The notes below the pieces were generated by a model. It saw only the letters and a program-made list of their open reading frames with translations, had not been told where the DNA came from and searched no databases. Below, piece after piece: positions 1 through 9,036 of a stretch of 64,000 nt of DNA. The first letter of the stretch is position 1; each line of letters begins with the position of its first letter. The stretch is from Chitinophagaceae bacterium. GTDB taxonomy: Bacteria > Bacteroidota > Bacteroidia > Chitinophagales > Chitinophagaceae. The position numbers and the translations under genes were made by a program. The stretch covers positions 1,447,001 to 1,511,000 of the forward strand of contig JADJPV010000001.1 of the NCBI GenBank assembly GCA_016713085.1, read 5' to 3'.

Positions 1-1
1 T

Positions 2-424
2 TTACGCTATCCGGGACATATTGATCTCGTCATTGCATTAAAGCAAAGCGGCTTTTTCAGTGAAGAAAAAATAAACGTTGACGGAAAAGATATTTCTCCC
101 CTTCAATTCACCTCCAAATTACTAATCAATGAATGGAAGCTGGGCGAAACGGAAGAAGAGTTAACCGTAATGAAAGTGATCATTCATGGCGAAGGAAAAA
201 CAATTGAATACAACCTGCTGGATTACTATGACAAGGCTTCACAACTATCATCAATGGCAAGAACAACTGGTTATACCTGCACCGCATCAGTAAACCTGTT
301 GGCTAAAAAGATGGTAACAAAAAAGGGAGTCTTCCCTCCTGAGCTGATTGGCAACGATAAAGCCTGTTTTGATTTTGTATTGAATTATCTCAAAGAAAGA
401 GGGGTGATCTGGAAAAAGAAATAG
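2..424 (+). CDS. Saccharopine dehydrogenase, C-terminal part (cut by window edge)
   Basis: An open frame runs from base 2 to the stop at 424, giving about 140 C-terminal residues; the start lies outside the window. Recognisable landmarks of the saccharopine dehydrogenase C-terminal domain are LRYPGH at the beginning, MARTTGYTCTA in the middle, and a tail containing PPELIG and a YLKERGV segment. The family interconverts saccharopine with glutamate plus aminoadipate semialdehyde using NAD(P) in lysine metabolism. An internal ATG at 170 is not a plausible start because the family sequence continues upstream of it. The pathway direction cannot be told from this fragment. Confidence 0.85.
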   Translation, partial: LRYPGHIDLVIALKQSGFFSEEKINVDGKDISPLQFTSKLLINEWKLGETEEELTVMKVIIHGEGKTIEYNLLDYYDKASQLSSMARTTGYTCTASVNLLAKKMVTKKGVFPPELIGNDKACFDFVLNYLKERGVIWKKK

Positions 425-515
425 ATCAACTTACCGTCAATTCATAAGAACAGGTGGCTGACAAAAGGTTTTTTGCCTTAGTTTTACGCCTCAATCAAAC
501 AAAAAATTAATCATT

Positions 516-932
516 ATGATACGTCACGCAACCGCCGTTTGGAATGGCTCAGGAAAAGAAGGTAACGGTCACCTTACAACACAAAGCACCGTTTTAACTA
601 AAACACAATACTCATATCTCTCCCGTTTTGAAAACGGCGTGGGCACCAACCCGGAAGAATTAATTGCAGCTGCACATGCGGGCTGCTTTGTAATGAAGCT
701 GAGTTTTATCTTAGGCGCTGCCGGATTTACACCGGAGTCTTTAGAAACAAAGTGTGAAATATCTCTGATAGAAGGCGTGGTAACCAAATCACATCTTATC
801 TTAACGGCTAAAGTTCCCGGCATCAGCAAAGAAAAATTTGATGAGTGTGTAAAAGATGCTGAAGCTAACTGTCCTATTTCTGCATTACTGGGAAAAGGTT
901 TGGCAATCAGCAGCGATGCAACATTGGTATAA
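516..932 (+). CDS. OsmC/Ohr family peroxiredoxin
   Basis: A 138-residue protein, the normal length for OsmC-type cytoplasmic peroxidases, which reduce organic hydroperoxides with a cysteine pair. The two catalytic cysteines are visible: Cys57 in AAAHAGCF, preceded by the conserved NPEEL, and Cys119 in ANCPIS. The gene stands alone and is followed by a rho-independent terminator. Its 3' end is convergent with the M23 peptidase gene; the stop codons are only a few bases apart. The start ATG has no clear Shine-Dalgarno sequence, as is usual in Bacteroidota. The opposite-strand frame is a shadow. Confidence 0.92.
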   Translation: MIRHATAVWNGSGKEGNGHLTTQSTVLTKTQYSYLSRFENGVGTNPEELIAAAHAGCFVMKLSFILGAAGFTPESLETKCEISLIEGVVTKSHLILTAKVPGISKEKFDECVKDAEANCPISALLGKGLAISSDATLV

Positions 933-935
933 GCA

Positions 936-1508
936 TTACACTGCACGATAAAACTTCGAAGGGCGCAAATATTTTGCGCCTTTTTTTGTTTGAAACCTGG
1001 TGGGTATTTGTTTCCCGTTTTGATTCACCTCAAAATGAAGATGGGGAAATGCAGAATAACCTGTATTACCACTCAGTCCAATCAACTGACCTCTGACAAC
1101 AACATCGCCAACTTTTACTAAAGCGCCCTCTTTCTGCAAATGCCAGTAGTGTGCAACTGATCCATCACTATGCTGAATGCTGATAAAATTTCCATCAGAT
1201 AAATTCTCAGGTTTCAATCCGCCTTTATCTGAATCTCCTCTTGCCGCAATTACTGTTCCCTCTCTTGCTGCACAGATTTTTGTACCTTTTTTAATTTTGA
1301 AATCAAGAGCAACTTCTCCTTTATGACTTAGGTTGCTTTCATAAGCCTGTATAAGAAATACTTTTTTGTGTTTGGAAAACGGAAGCTGGTAAATATAACT
1401 GGTATCAGCTTTGAATTTACCTGACTTCAGATCATGAATACTATATTGTTGCTGAGCAAAAAGAAACAGCGGGATAAAAACGAATATAATTAAACCGATA
1501 AGTTTCAT
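936..1508 (-). CDS. Secreted M23 family peptidase (LytM-type)
   Basis: A 190-residue protein with an N-terminal signal peptide (hydrophobic residues 3-17 ending LFAQQQ). The rest is one M23 domain. His62 with Asp69 (SHKGEVALDF), His123 (YWHLQ) and the HLHFE motif (His156, His158) are the expected zinc ligands and catalytic residues. M23 enzymes cut peptidoglycan cross-bridges in the periplasm, but some act as non-enzymatic activators. The metal ligands look intact here, so activity is plausible. It sits 9 bases downstream of the CarboxypepD_reg-like gene and probably shares its transcript. Confidence 0.88.
   Translation of the reverse strand: MKLIGLIIFVFIPLFLFAQQQYSIHDLKSGKFKADTSYIYQLPFSKHKKVFLIQAYESNLSHKGEVALDFKIKKGTKICAAREGTVIAARGDSDKGGLKPENLSDGNFISIQHSDGSVAHYWHLQKEGALVKVGDVVVRGQLIGLSGNTGYSAFPHLHFEVNQNGKQIPTRFQTKKGAKYLRPSKFYRAV
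962..987 (+). terminator. Rho-independent terminator after the OsmC gene
   Basis: GGCGCAAA at 962-969 pairs with TTTGCGCC at 973-980 over a 3-base loop and is followed by seven T. The hairpin lies inside the last codons of the convergent M23 peptidase gene (its GAKYLR residues), so the two genes share 3' sequence. Confidence 0.8.
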
Positions 1509-1517
1509 GTATCTAAA

Positions 1518-2375
1518 CTAATAAACTACCGTTACAAAATAACTCAACTTTAGCCCCATCCGCTTCCATTTATCCTGGCTTGCAATACGGACGTAAGTGT
1601 CTTTTGAAAATGAAACTGCCGCCGGAATCATTGTTACTGGTTTGTCTTTATTGTCTGTTTTACTCTCGATCCACTGAATGGTAATAATAAAATCCTTATC
1701 AACTTTTATGTTATACGGTTCAAGATCAAGCTGTATCCATCCTGTTATGTACTCGCCTACAGTACCAAAAATCTGTTTATCTGTCGAAAGACTGTCGGGC
1801 ATGTTGTTTTTCACAGAGTAAACATTTACCCTGAATTTAATTGAACGAAAATTGTTTGCCGAAATATACCAGTTTATATTTTTTAGCAAAGCCGGTGATT
1901 TTGGTTTGATCCTTATCCCCATTTCAGAGCCCACCGTCATGTCGGCTGAGGTTTTGTTATGCAGCGATACCTGCATCAATTTTCCTGAAGCATTTCGCCC
2001 GAAGCTTTCTTCTTCACCACTTCTGTTTGACAATACAATTTCCTGCAATGAAATAACTCTTTTTACAAGCTTGATTGTTTTGTCGTCTTGCTTTGCAAAT
2101 TCAGAAAGTAAAAGCTTTTTTGTTTCATACCCTGCATGACTTACCTGTAAAGTATCGTTTACGTATTCGTTGCTGATTTCAAAAAAATAATTGCCCACTG
2201 TATCAGAAATGGTACCAACCGGTCTGTTCAGCATGCCAATGCTTGCGTATACAAGCGGTGAGTTTGTTTCTTCATCCACAATTGTACCTTTTAACAGAAA
2301 CGTATTTTGAGAAAACGCATTCGCTGCGCTGATGTTAACAACTATCAACAGCAGCATTGTTTTGAAGGAGCGCAT
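1518..2375 (-). CDS. Secreted protein with carboxypeptidase-regulatory-like domain
   Basis: 285 residues. A signal peptide (about residues 1-22, NAFSQ) is followed by a CarboxypepD_reg-like beta-sandwich (about 27-115) with the typical G.I.D....PL..A.I......G...D..G.F pattern, here GTIVDEETNSPLVYASIG. Such domains usually form the N-terminus of TonB-dependent receptors, but this protein has no plug or barrel. The C-terminal 150 residues are not recognised and look all-beta. It probably acts at the cell envelope. It is the first gene of a likely two-gene operon with the M23 peptidase. The precise role is unknown. Confidence 0.75.
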   Translation of the reverse strand: MRSFKTMLLLIVVNISAANAFSQNTFLLKGTIVDEETNSPLVYASIGMLNRPVGTISDTVGNYFFEISNEYVNDTLQVSHAGYETKKLLLSEFAKQDDKTIKLVKRVISLQEIVLSNRSGEEESFGRNASGKLMQVSLHNKTSADMTVGSEMGIRIKPKSPALLKNINWYISANNFRSIKFRVNVYSVKNNMPDSLSTDKQIFGTVGEYITGWIQLDLEPYNIKVDKDFIITIQWIESKTDNKDKPVTMIPAAVSFSKDTYVRIASQDKWKRMGLKLSYFVTVVY

Positions 2376-2445
2376 AACGTATAGTTTTGATTCAATATCG
2401 AACCGTGTCGAATAATGTTGGCTAAACTATCCGTTCAAATCTTAA

Positions 2446-2480
2446 TAAAAAGAAAAAGCGTTGCTTAATAGCAACGCTTT
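2446..2480 (-). terminator. Rho-independent terminator after nfu
   Basis: AAAGCGTTGC at 2455-2464 and GCAACGCTTT at 2471-2480 form a 10-bp stem with a 6-base loop. Read on the minus strand it is followed by a T-rich run, so it ends the Nfu transcript. Confidence 0.8.
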
Positions 2481-2505
2481 AACATTATACGGGGAAAATA
2501 TTTTT

Positions 2506-3102
2506 TTACTCGGCTTCTGCCACTACTTCTTCCACTTCAGGGATCATCCGCTTCATCATGCCTTCAATACCTGCTTTCAATGTAATCATAGATGAAGGAC
2601 ATCCACTACAACTTCCCTGCAACATCAGGTTCACCTTACCATCTTTGAAACTTTTGAACTGAATAGCGCCGCCATCCATTTCAACAGCCGGTTTTACATA
2701 ATTTTCCAGGATTTCCTGAATACGTTTCACCACATCACTTTCATCGCCACTCAATACCACATCTTCTTTTACAGGTGTTACAATTTTTGATTCATCAATC
2801 ACTGGTTTACCTTCCTCGAGGTAGTCCTTTAAAAACTGGCGCACACTGGGAATCAGTTCCTGCCAGTCGGTATCGGGAGCCGAACGGGTGATGGTTACAA
2901 AATTGCTGGCAATGAACACGGCTTTCACAAAAGGAAAACCAAAGAGTTCCTGTGCCAATGGAGAAGCTTCTGCTGTAGAAACTTCAGGGAAATCGATGCT
3001 CTTTCCGGGATACAGGAGTTTGTTCGCTACAAACTTCATTGTTTCCGGGTTAGGGGTCATTTCTGTATAAATGCTGATAACGGGGTTTCCTGTTTGAATC
3101 AT
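2506..3102 (-). CDS. nfu: Nfu-type iron-sulfur cluster scaffold/carrier protein
   Basis: 198 residues from the ATG at 3102. That start fits because the protein then opens with the Nfu N-terminal domain (YTEMTPNPETMKF, about residues 8-95); the frame is open further upstream but its extra 71 residues look non-family. The C-terminal NifU-like domain (about 120-198) carries the cluster-binding pair Cys165 and Cys168 in GSCSGCPSS. Nfu proteins pass [4Fe-4S] clusters to client enzymes in the cytoplasm. The gene is monocistronic, divergent from the esterase gene, with its own terminator. Confidence 0.93.
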   Translation of the reverse strand: MIQTGNPVISIYTEMTPNPETMKFVANKLLYPGKSIDFPEVSTAEASPLAQELFGFPFVKAVFIASNFVTITRSAPDTDWQELIPSVRQFLKDYLEEGKPVIDESKIVTPVKEDVVLSGDESDVVKRIQEILENYVKPAVEMDGGAIQFKSFKDGKVNLMLQGSCSGCPSSMITLKAGIEGMMKRMIPEVEEVVAEAE

Positions 3103-3332
3103 AATCGAGAACTTTAAGCCCCCCTTCGCCAAGGCTATGGTGGGTAAAACAAAAATAACAAGATTTACCGGTCTTTGTTTTAAGATTGACCAATTTGAGA
3201 CAAATCCCCCTGTAATGCCCTTAAAAATTCCCTGTATCGTAAATTGCAGCCAGAAGCAGGGGCGGAAAACCGATCTGAACATCCTTTTGATTATCTTCAT
3301 TTCAAACACATTCACCTTTAAACAGACCGTTT

Positions 3333-4064
3333 ATGCAAAGAGAGTTAGCCAGCTGGTACAGCCCCTCGTTAGGAAGAGAAATGCCCATTGTTACATACGG
3401 TCATTATGGCTTTGCATTGCTGCTTGTACCAACAGCCGCTGCTGATTATTTAGAGTATGAGCGTTTTCAGCTGATTGATACCTTAAAACCGTGGATCGAA
3501 GCCGGAAAAGTAAAAGTGTTTTCTGTTAACAGCATGAACACAGAAAGCTGGATGAATAATGAAATGCAGGGTGAACACAAAGCCATCCGCCATAACCAGT
3601 TCAATGAATATATTTATAATGAAGTGATCCCGTTTATCCGCAACAGCACTTCATGGGATACACAGATCATCGTAAGCGGTGCTTCATTTGGTGCATTGCA
3701 CAGTATGAATTTATTTTTGAAACGCCCCGATCTGATTAATGGTGTATTGGCCATGAGTGGCGTGTATGATCTTACGGAATACACCAAAGGATTTTATGAT
3801 GAACAGGTGTATTACAACAGCCCCATGCATTATATGCCCAACTTAACTGATCATAATGTTTTGGAACAAATCCGCAGAAGCAATCACATCCACATTTTTA
3901 GTGGAAGCGGTGCGTATGAAGATCCATCAAGCAGCGGTCGCTTTGCGAAAATTTTATACGATAAGAATATTAATTACGAACTCGATATCTGGGGTGAAGA
4001 GTGGCCGCACGACTGGAATACATGGAGACATTTGATGCCGCATTATATGGAAACGAGGTTTTAA
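3333..4064 (+). CDS. Alpha/beta-hydrolase, esterase D-like
   Basis: 243 residues with no signal peptide. A nucleophile elbow GASFG places the catalytic serine at residue 118, and a histidine in WPHDWNTW near residue 226 suits the catalytic base. The pattern fits the PF00756 esterase family (esterase D / mycolyltransferase-like), which hydrolyses short acyl esters. The substrate cannot be deduced. It is divergent from nfu with a 230-bp spacer. Family call moderately sure, substrate unknown. Confidence 0.82.
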   Translation: MQRELASWYSPSLGREMPIVTYGHYGFALLLVPTAAADYLEYERFQLIDTLKPWIEAGKVKVFSVNSMNTESWMNNEMQGEHKAIRHNQFNEYIYNEVIPFIRNSTSWDTQIIVSGASFGALHSMNLFLKRPDLINGVLAMSGVYDLTEYTKGFYDEQVYYNSPMHYMPNLTDHNVLEQIRRSNHIHIFSGSGAYEDPSSSGRFAKILYDKNINYELDIWGEEWPHDWNTWRHLMPHYMETRF

Positions 4065-4067
4065 AAG

Positions 4068-4150
4068 TAACCGCTAAGTCGCAAAAGACGCCAAGCCTTA
4101 TTAGAAGAATATCTCTTATTTTTCATAGCACCTTGGTGCCTTTGCGGTGA
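4068..4150. repeat. Imperfect inverted dispersed repeat between convergent genes
   Basis: ACCGCTAAGTCGCAAAAG near 4070 is an imperfect inverted match to CTTGGTGCCTTTGCGGT near 4130-4148. The wording (genes, cogs of 'CGCAAAGGCACCAAGG' type) resembles dispersed intergenic repeats of Bacteroidota genomes. It may fold on transcription and end both convergent transcripts, but there is no clean T-run. Confidence 0.4.
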
Positions 4151-4155
4151 AAAAC

Positions 4156-5388
4156 TCAATGATTCACAACAGTCCCGATTGATCCTTTTTCTGTTTTCGT
4201 TAATTCAAATACTTTCTGCGGGGTCAGTTCTTTTTCCGTTTGATGCGAAACATACAGAATAGCTGATTCACTTTCTGCTGCAATTTTATTAATAAGCTGA
4301 ATTACTTTGTTTGCATTGTGATCATCCAATCCAGCCAGCGGTTCATCAAGAATTAATAGTGGCGGATGTTTCACCATCGCTCTTGCAATCAATGCCATCC
4401 GTTGTTCGCCGGAAGAAAGATCAGCAAAAAATTTATTTGCCTTCCGTTCCATTGATAAGAGTTGTAACCACTCATGTGCTGCACGTTTCTGCATATCACT
4501 TGGAATGGTATACAAACCAATTGAATCCACATAACCGGAAATGATCATTTGCTCCAATGTATGTCTTGTGCTGAACAGATCTGTCATGGCAGGAGTGAGA
4601 TAACCAACTTTATTTTTTATTTCCCAAACCGTTTCACCACTGCCTTTCTTTCTGCCGAAAATAAACAGCTCCTGTCCATACCCTTTTACATTATCACCGG
4701 TGATCATCGTAAGCAAAGTTGTTTTACCGGAGCCATTGGGGCCTTTCAGTTGCCAGAACTCTCCGGCATGAATGGTCCAGTTGATGTTTTGTAAAACCGG
4801 CCTGCCATCATAACTCACATTCACATTAGCAAACCGAACCAGTTCATCTGTTGTTAAATTATATGTGTGAAGTGGTGCCGGGATCGTTTGTTCTGTTGTT
4901 GCTTCTTCTTTCTCTTCAGCTGGGTTGAATGGAACTGCTTCTCCTTTTTCAGTAAGAGTAATTCTGTTCTTTATAAAATCAAGTGCATCTCTTTGCCGGT
5001 GCAGCAATTGTATAATGGGTGTATGTTCTGCAATTTTTCCTAATTCAATTCTTAGTGATTGTTGTGCTTCCACATCAAGATTGTCAAATACATTATCAAG
5101 AATAAGCAGACCCGGTTTTTGTGCTAAGAGGTGTTTCAGTAATGCTTTCTTTTGTTCACCACTCGACATAGAGCGAAGGCTTTGCCTTGCCGCATCTTCA
5201 ATTCCTGAAGATCCATGAATCTCTTCTTCCAGTAAAAACTGCTGCATTCTGTACGAAGAAAAAAGTGCTGCTTCTGTTTCATTGAACTGTTCAAAAACAC
5301 CGGTCGCTTTTTTATCGAGCAGCTGCTGAATAAAAAAATGTTTGTTAAATGCGTTGGAAAGAAATACGAGGTAGTGTTGCATGTTCAT
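4156..5388 (-). CDS. ModF-like tandem ABC ATPase with degenerate first half
   Basis: About 410 residues from the ATG at 5388 (a second ATG lies at 5382). The C-terminal half (about residues 185-410) is a full ABC ATPase: Walker A GPNGSGKTT, signature SSGEQ and Walker B LLILDEPLAGLD. The N-terminal half has a signature SSGEQ and a Walker-B-like LLILDNVFDNLD but no Walker A, so it should not bind ATP normally. The tandem layout resembles ModF. No membrane permease or binding protein is adjacent, so a transport role is not supported; a soluble regulatory or repair role is possible. Confidence 0.8.
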   Translation of the reverse strand: MNMQHYLVFLSNAFNKHFFIQQLLDKKATGVFEQFNETEAALFSSYRMQQFLLEEEIHGSSGIEDAARQSLRSMSSGEQKKALLKHLLAQKPGLLILDNVFDNLDVEAQQSLRIELGKIAEHTPIIQLLHRQRDALDFIKNRITLTEKGEAVPFNPAEEKEEATTEQTIPAPLHTYNLTTDELVRFANVNVSYDGRPVLQNINWTIHAGEFWQLKGPNGSGKTTLLTMITGDNVKGYGQELFIFGRKKGSGETVWEIKNKVGYLTPAMTDLFSTRHTLEQMIISGYVDSIGLYTIPSDMQKRAAHEWLQLLSMERKANKFFADLSSGEQRMALIARAMVKHPPLLILDEPLAGLDDHNANKVIQLINKIAAESESAILYVSHQTEKELTPQKVFELTKTEKGSIGTVVNH

Positions 5389-5457
5389 CTGCCTATATTC
5401 GTCTGAGCAACAAATAAACAACTATTTTTCTATCTGCCGTAAGCGCTTTGTTTCGGA

Positions 5458-6324
5458 TTATAGTTTCACCGGTTTAACAGTATAGCCCTGTTTTCTCAAT
5501 AAAGCAATCACACCAATATCACCACCTAAGTGTGCGGCACCAACTGCAAAAAAGCAGGAAGCCTTCTGCATATTTGCTTTCATCACCGGAATCCAGTTGC
5601 TGTTTCGTTTAGTTAGCAATTCTGCTTCAGCATTTAACTCATCCGTTCCCTGTTGTGTTAAATTGAAGATAGAATCAATATCCTGTGTTTTATAAATGCT
5701 GATTAATTTTTCAAACTCTGTAACCTGGTTCTGAAAATCGTTTACCATCTCTTTCAGGTTAGCCACTTCTACACTGTCAGGTATAGCATCAAACACAGCG
5801 ATTTGATCTTCGATTGTTTCCAGTCCTTTAATTTCTTTTTTATTTTTTGCCGCCATTGTCATGAAAGTTTGTTCATACGATTCACGGGTTGGGCAGTTGA
5901 GTGTTTTTTCTGTGAGCATGCTCATCAGCATAAATGGTTTGAACGTATTGAACATCGCAGCAGAAGATCCGGTTATTTTTTTATAACTGCTGTCGAACCG
6001 TTTAAACGCAGTGTCACCAAACAGTTGTTTGATGGTTTGTCCCTTCGGTAATTGCAGCAATGTCATCATCTTCATGATCATTGCCGGGTCGTCCATATCA
6101 ATTTCAAGAAAAACAGCATCGGCACTCAGGAATTTCTCCTTCAGTGTTTCAGGGAAAAAGAAATCTTCTTTGCAGATGATATGCACTGTGCCAAAGAGAT
6201 AAGAGGATTGCTGCAAACCGTTGCCGCTGATTTCCCATAGCAGGCTGCTTTTTTCTTTTGTTTGAGCAATTGAAGAAAAAGAAATCAAAAATAAAAGGCA
6301 GGAAAGCAGTTGCAGTTTTTTCAT
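5458..6324 (-). CDS. TraB/GumN family protein, secreted
   Basis: 288 residues from the ATG at 6324, chosen because it places a typical signal peptide (MKKLQLLSCLLFLISFSSIAQ) at the N-terminus; the longer frame adds 14 unlikely residues. The TraB fold markers are SSYLFGTVHI near residue 40, the acidic FLEIDMDD and the C-terminal GAAHLGGDIGVIALL. TraB/Tiki-like proteins are thought to be metal-dependent proteases related to EreA/ChaN. The molecular role of bacterial GumN-type members is unknown. The start overlaps the end region of the upstream anti-sigma-like gene without overlapping its stop codon. Confidence 0.85.
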   Translation of the reverse strand: MKKLQLLSCLLFLISFSSIAQTKEKSSLLWEISGNGLQQSSYLFGTVHIICKEDFFFPETLKEKFLSADAVFLEIDMDDPAMIMKMMTLLQLPKGQTIKQLFGDTAFKRFDSSYKKITGSSAAMFNTFKPFMLMSMLTEKTLNCPTRESYEQTFMTMAAKNKKEIKGLETIEDQIAVFDAIPDSVEVANLKEMVNDFQNQVTEFEKLISIYKTQDIDSIFNLTQQGTDELNAEAELLTKRNSNWIPVMKANMQKASCFFAVGAAHLGGDIGVIALLRKQGYTVKPVKL

Positions 6325-6355
6325 AATTATTTTTTGTGATGCCAGGTATAAAACA

Positions 6356-6982
6356 TCAATCTTCATTCATTTCATCAACAATCTTTTTCAGCCTTTCAAT
6401 ATGCTGACCATACAATTTACGAACATACCATTTATTGGCGAAGTAAATGGGAATAGTAAATACAATAGCTGCAACAAACAGAACAGCGGATGATTTCAGC
6501 AGGAAACTTGTCGTTTTTACTGCTGGAACAGAAGCAGCTTCCGGTGAATACAATAAAACAATCAATCCTGTTATAACAAAAACAACCGGGACCAATAAGG
6601 TACCGGAGATCATGTAAAACCGTACATACTTCTCCAGTGTAACCAGCTGCATTTTTAAATTCGATTTTATTTCACAGCTTACACATTCCATTTGATTGAG
6701 CAGTCTTCTTTTCCGCAGGTAATAAAAAACATAGAACACACCAATTACCATGAGCATCCAGGCGGCACTGAGCATTCCACCGGAATAATTTAAAAAATAG
6801 TAAGTCACAGTGAAAACATAAATGATAACAATTAACAGCAACTCTATTAACAGGTTGCGTTTCATTTTTGCAATGGGGCTTTTTGATTTTTTTTGCAGCA
6901 GTGCCTGCAGCTCATCTGCCGACGGGCCTTGTTCTTTGCTTCCCACATCGCTCCACATTTCTTTTAACTGATCAAGTTCCAT
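6356..6982 (-). CDS. Membrane protein partner of the ECF sigma factor (anti-sigma-like)
   Basis: 208 residues. A charged N-terminal stretch (MELDQLKEMWSDVG) is followed by helices that look membrane-spanning at about residues 45-62, 70-88, 118-142 and 158-180. The start overlaps the end of the sigma factor gene by 11 bp, so the two are translationally coupled. Position and topology suggest an anti-sigma or stability partner; the usual zinc-finger anti-sigma motif (HxxxCxxC) is absent. Bacteroidota commonly carry such an uncharacterised membrane protein behind a sigma-70 gene. The function is inferred from context. Confidence 0.65.
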   Translation of the reverse strand: MELDQLKEMWSDVGSKEQGPSADELQALLQKKSKSPIAKMKRNLLIELLLIVIIYVFTVTYYFLNYSGGMLSAAWMLMVIGVFYVFYYLRKRRLLNQMECVSCEIKSNLKMQLVTLEKYVRFYMISGTLLVPVVFVITGLIVLLYSPEAASVPAVKTTSFLLKSSAVLFVAAIVFTIPIYFANKWYVRKLYGQHIERLKKIVDEMNED

Positions 6983-7481
6983 ATGCCTGTGCTTTAGTGA
7001 GTGTTCTTAATTTTTCTTTTATGCGGTTCATTTTTACACGAAGTGTGCCGCTGCTGATACCGAGAATCTCTTCCATTTCGTCATAACTTTTATCCTCCAG
7101 GAAAAGCATCACAATAGCTTTTTCCACTTCGGTTAAGCGGCTGATGGCTGCATACATTTCCTTCAGCTTCTCTTCTTTTAGTTTTTCTTCATCCGTATCC
7201 GCCTGTTCTGTTGGTATAAATTCCGGAAAGCTGAGTGCTACTTTTCTTGATTGCTTCCGCAGGTTGCTGATGGCTGTGTTCAATGCAATACGGTACATCC
7301 AGGTGCTGAACTTTGCTTCGCCACGAAAAGAATCAAATGATTTCCACAGCTGAATAACAATTTCCTGGTACAGGTCATCCTTGTCCGCATCATTGCGGCC
7401 ATAGAGGTGACACACCTTTCTTATAATGCCCTGGTTTTGATTTACCAGTTGCAAAAATTCCTGTTCAGCGGTTTCGATCAT
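6972..7481 (-). CDS. ECF-type RNA polymerase sigma factor
   Basis: 169 residues, the usual size. Region 2 (about 20-85) includes the DDLYQEI core-binding segment and WMYRIALNTAISNLRK; region 4 (about 110-165) has an HTH EEILGISSGTLRVKMNRIKEKL. It directs RNA polymerase to a specific promoter set, most likely released by the membrane protein encoded next. It leads an apparent operon with the membrane partner and perhaps the TraB gene. The inducing signal is unknown. Confidence 0.92.
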   Translation of the reverse strand: MIETAEQEFLQLVNQNQGIIRKVCHLYGRNDADKDDLYQEIVIQLWKSFDSFRGEAKFSTWMYRIALNTAISNLRKQSRKVALSFPEFIPTEQADTDEEKLKEEKLKEMYAAISRLTEVEKAIVMLFLEDKSYDEMEEILGISSGTLRVKMNRIKEKLRTLTKAQAYGT

Positions 7482-7674
7482 TCAACCAGTTGGTTTTTGT
7501 ATTTGTTGTACAAAAATCAATTAAGTTACACGCAAATCTTTTTTTGAATGAAATATTCATAAAAAATTATCCCTGCCCGACTTTGTCATTCAGGCGGGGA
7601 GCTAATTTATTCACATAGCGATGATAATTTTTTATGGATATCCTATGTGGCCAAAAATCAATAAAAAATAACAC

Positions 7675-8028
7675 ATGAAAAAAATGTATCATCTCGCCAG
7701 CTGCACCACCTGCCAGGCAATTATCAGGGAAACAAAAGTGGTAAAGGCGGGAACAGAAATGCAGAACATTAAAGAAGAAAAGATCACTCCATTACAACTG
7801 GAAGAAATGAAAAACCTTTCGGGCAGTTATGAAGCACTGTTCAGCCGCCGTGCATTAAAATACAAAGAGCTTGGTCTCAAAGACAAACAACTCACTGAAG
7901 ACGATTATAAAAACTTTATACTGGAAGAATATACCTTTCTGAAACGACCCGTTACCATCTTCAACGGTAAGATCTTTATCGGCAATGATAAAAAAACGGT
8001 AGAGGCTTTGAAGAAGGCGGTGAAATAG
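7675..8028 (+). CDS. ArsC/Spx-family thioredoxin-fold protein
   Basis: 117 residues. CTTC at residues 10-13 sits where the ArsC family has its CxxC/Cx2 redox cysteine, followed by the family layout IREI-like helix, the L..L...... YEALFSRRALKYKELGL segment, and a C-terminal ITIFNGKIFIGND matching the RPV.....G....G strand-turn. RP is present as KRPVTIF. Many such genes are labelled arsenate reductase, but the nearby genes are not arsenic-related, and a Spx-like or general redox role is equally possible. Single gene, intact. Confidence 0.8.
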   Translation: MKKMYHLASCTTCQAIIRETKVVKAGTEMQNIKEEKITPLQLEEMKNLSGSYEALFSRRALKYKELGLKDKQLTEDDYKNFILEEYTFLKRPVTIFNGKIFIGNDKKTVEALKKAVK

Positions 8029-8202
8029 TCCCGCCTGTTAAATGTTTGTCATTTTTTATCAATCATTGCTGTTTACAGTTTATAATCCGACCGGACAGGT
8101 AGACAAAATGAAAATAAACTGTATTTTTATCTGCGGTCAACAGCACTTAGCTACCGATCGTTAGATGTTTGCCGAATACTTTGAAGCAATAAACCTTTTA
8201 TT

Positions 8203-9015
8203 ATGAGCAAATTTCCGGGCTACCTGCTGAGCAGTCATTTCCCATCGAGGCAAACGGTGGTTTCATTTACGGATGAATTAATCAATTACCTGTTCCCGGT
8301 TATCCATGATCCCAAATCCTTTGATCAGGCAGAAATAAAAATGCAGGCATCCCTGCAAAAAAAGCTGATTGAAATTCTTACACCACTCTCTCAGAACTAT
8401 TCAATTGATGTAGAAGAAATAGCAGAACATTATTTTGATGAACTGCCCGACATTAAACAGCAATTGATTGAAGATGCAGAACTTATTCTTGAATTTGATC
8501 CAGCTGCCAAATCGCTGGAAGAAGTGGTGCTTTCTTATCCTGGTTTCCAGGCAATCATAGTTTACCGTTTAACGCATGTGCTGTATCAGAAACAGATTCC
8601 TATTTTACCACGTATGATGAGTGAGCTGGCACACAGTCGCACAGGGATTGACATTAACCCGGGTGCTGTAATTGGCTGCCCGTTTTTTATTGATCATGGA
8701 ACCGGTATTGTAATTGGTGAAACAAGTGTAATTGGAAAGAATGTAAAAATGTACCAGGGAGTTACCTTAGGTGCACTTGCTGTAAGAAAAGAAGATGCAC
8801 AGTTCAAACGTCATCCAACAATAGAAGACAATGTGGTGATTTATGCTAACAGTACTATTCTTGGTGGTAAAACGGTCATTGGTCACGACAGTATTGTAGG
8901 CGGCAACACATGGATTATTGAAAGTGTAATTCCGCACAGTGTAGTGTATACAAAAAATCAAATCATTATCGCCGATAAAAAAGATTTTACCGAACCGTTA
9001 AACTTTATCATTTAA
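8203..9015 (+). CDS. cysE: Serine O-acetyltransferase
   Basis: 270 residues. The N-terminal helical SAT domain (about 1-130) is followed by left-handed parallel beta-helix hexapeptide repeats (about 150-250) with the hallmark FIDHGTGIVIGET, whose histidine is catalytic, and YQGVTLGA. The enzyme acetylates serine with acetyl-CoA, the first step of cysteine synthesis. The cysteine synthase gene starts 21 bp after its stop, so the two form an operon and probably a cysteine synthase complex. The last residues end NFII; SAT proteins commonly end in isoleucine, which docks into the cysteine synthase active site. Confidence 0.93.
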   Translation: MSKFPGYLLSSHFPSRQTVVSFTDELINYLFPVIHDPKSFDQAEIKMQASLQKKLIEILTPLSQNYSIDVEEIAEHYFDELPDIKQQLIEDAELILEFDPAAKSLEEVVLSYPGFQAIIVYRLTHVLYQKQIPILPRMMSELAHSRTGIDINPGAVIGCPFFIDHGTGIVIGETSVIGKNVKMYQGVTLGALAVRKEDAQFKRHPTIEDNVVIYANSTILGGKTVIGHDSIVGGNTWIIESVIPHSVVYTKNQIIIADKKDFTEPLNFII

Positions 9016-9036
9016 ATTTTTTATAAACGAAAACAG

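Noticed and set aside
3103..3315. N-terminal extension of Nfu
   Set aside because: The 71 extra residues look unlike the family and run into the divergent esterase promoter region.
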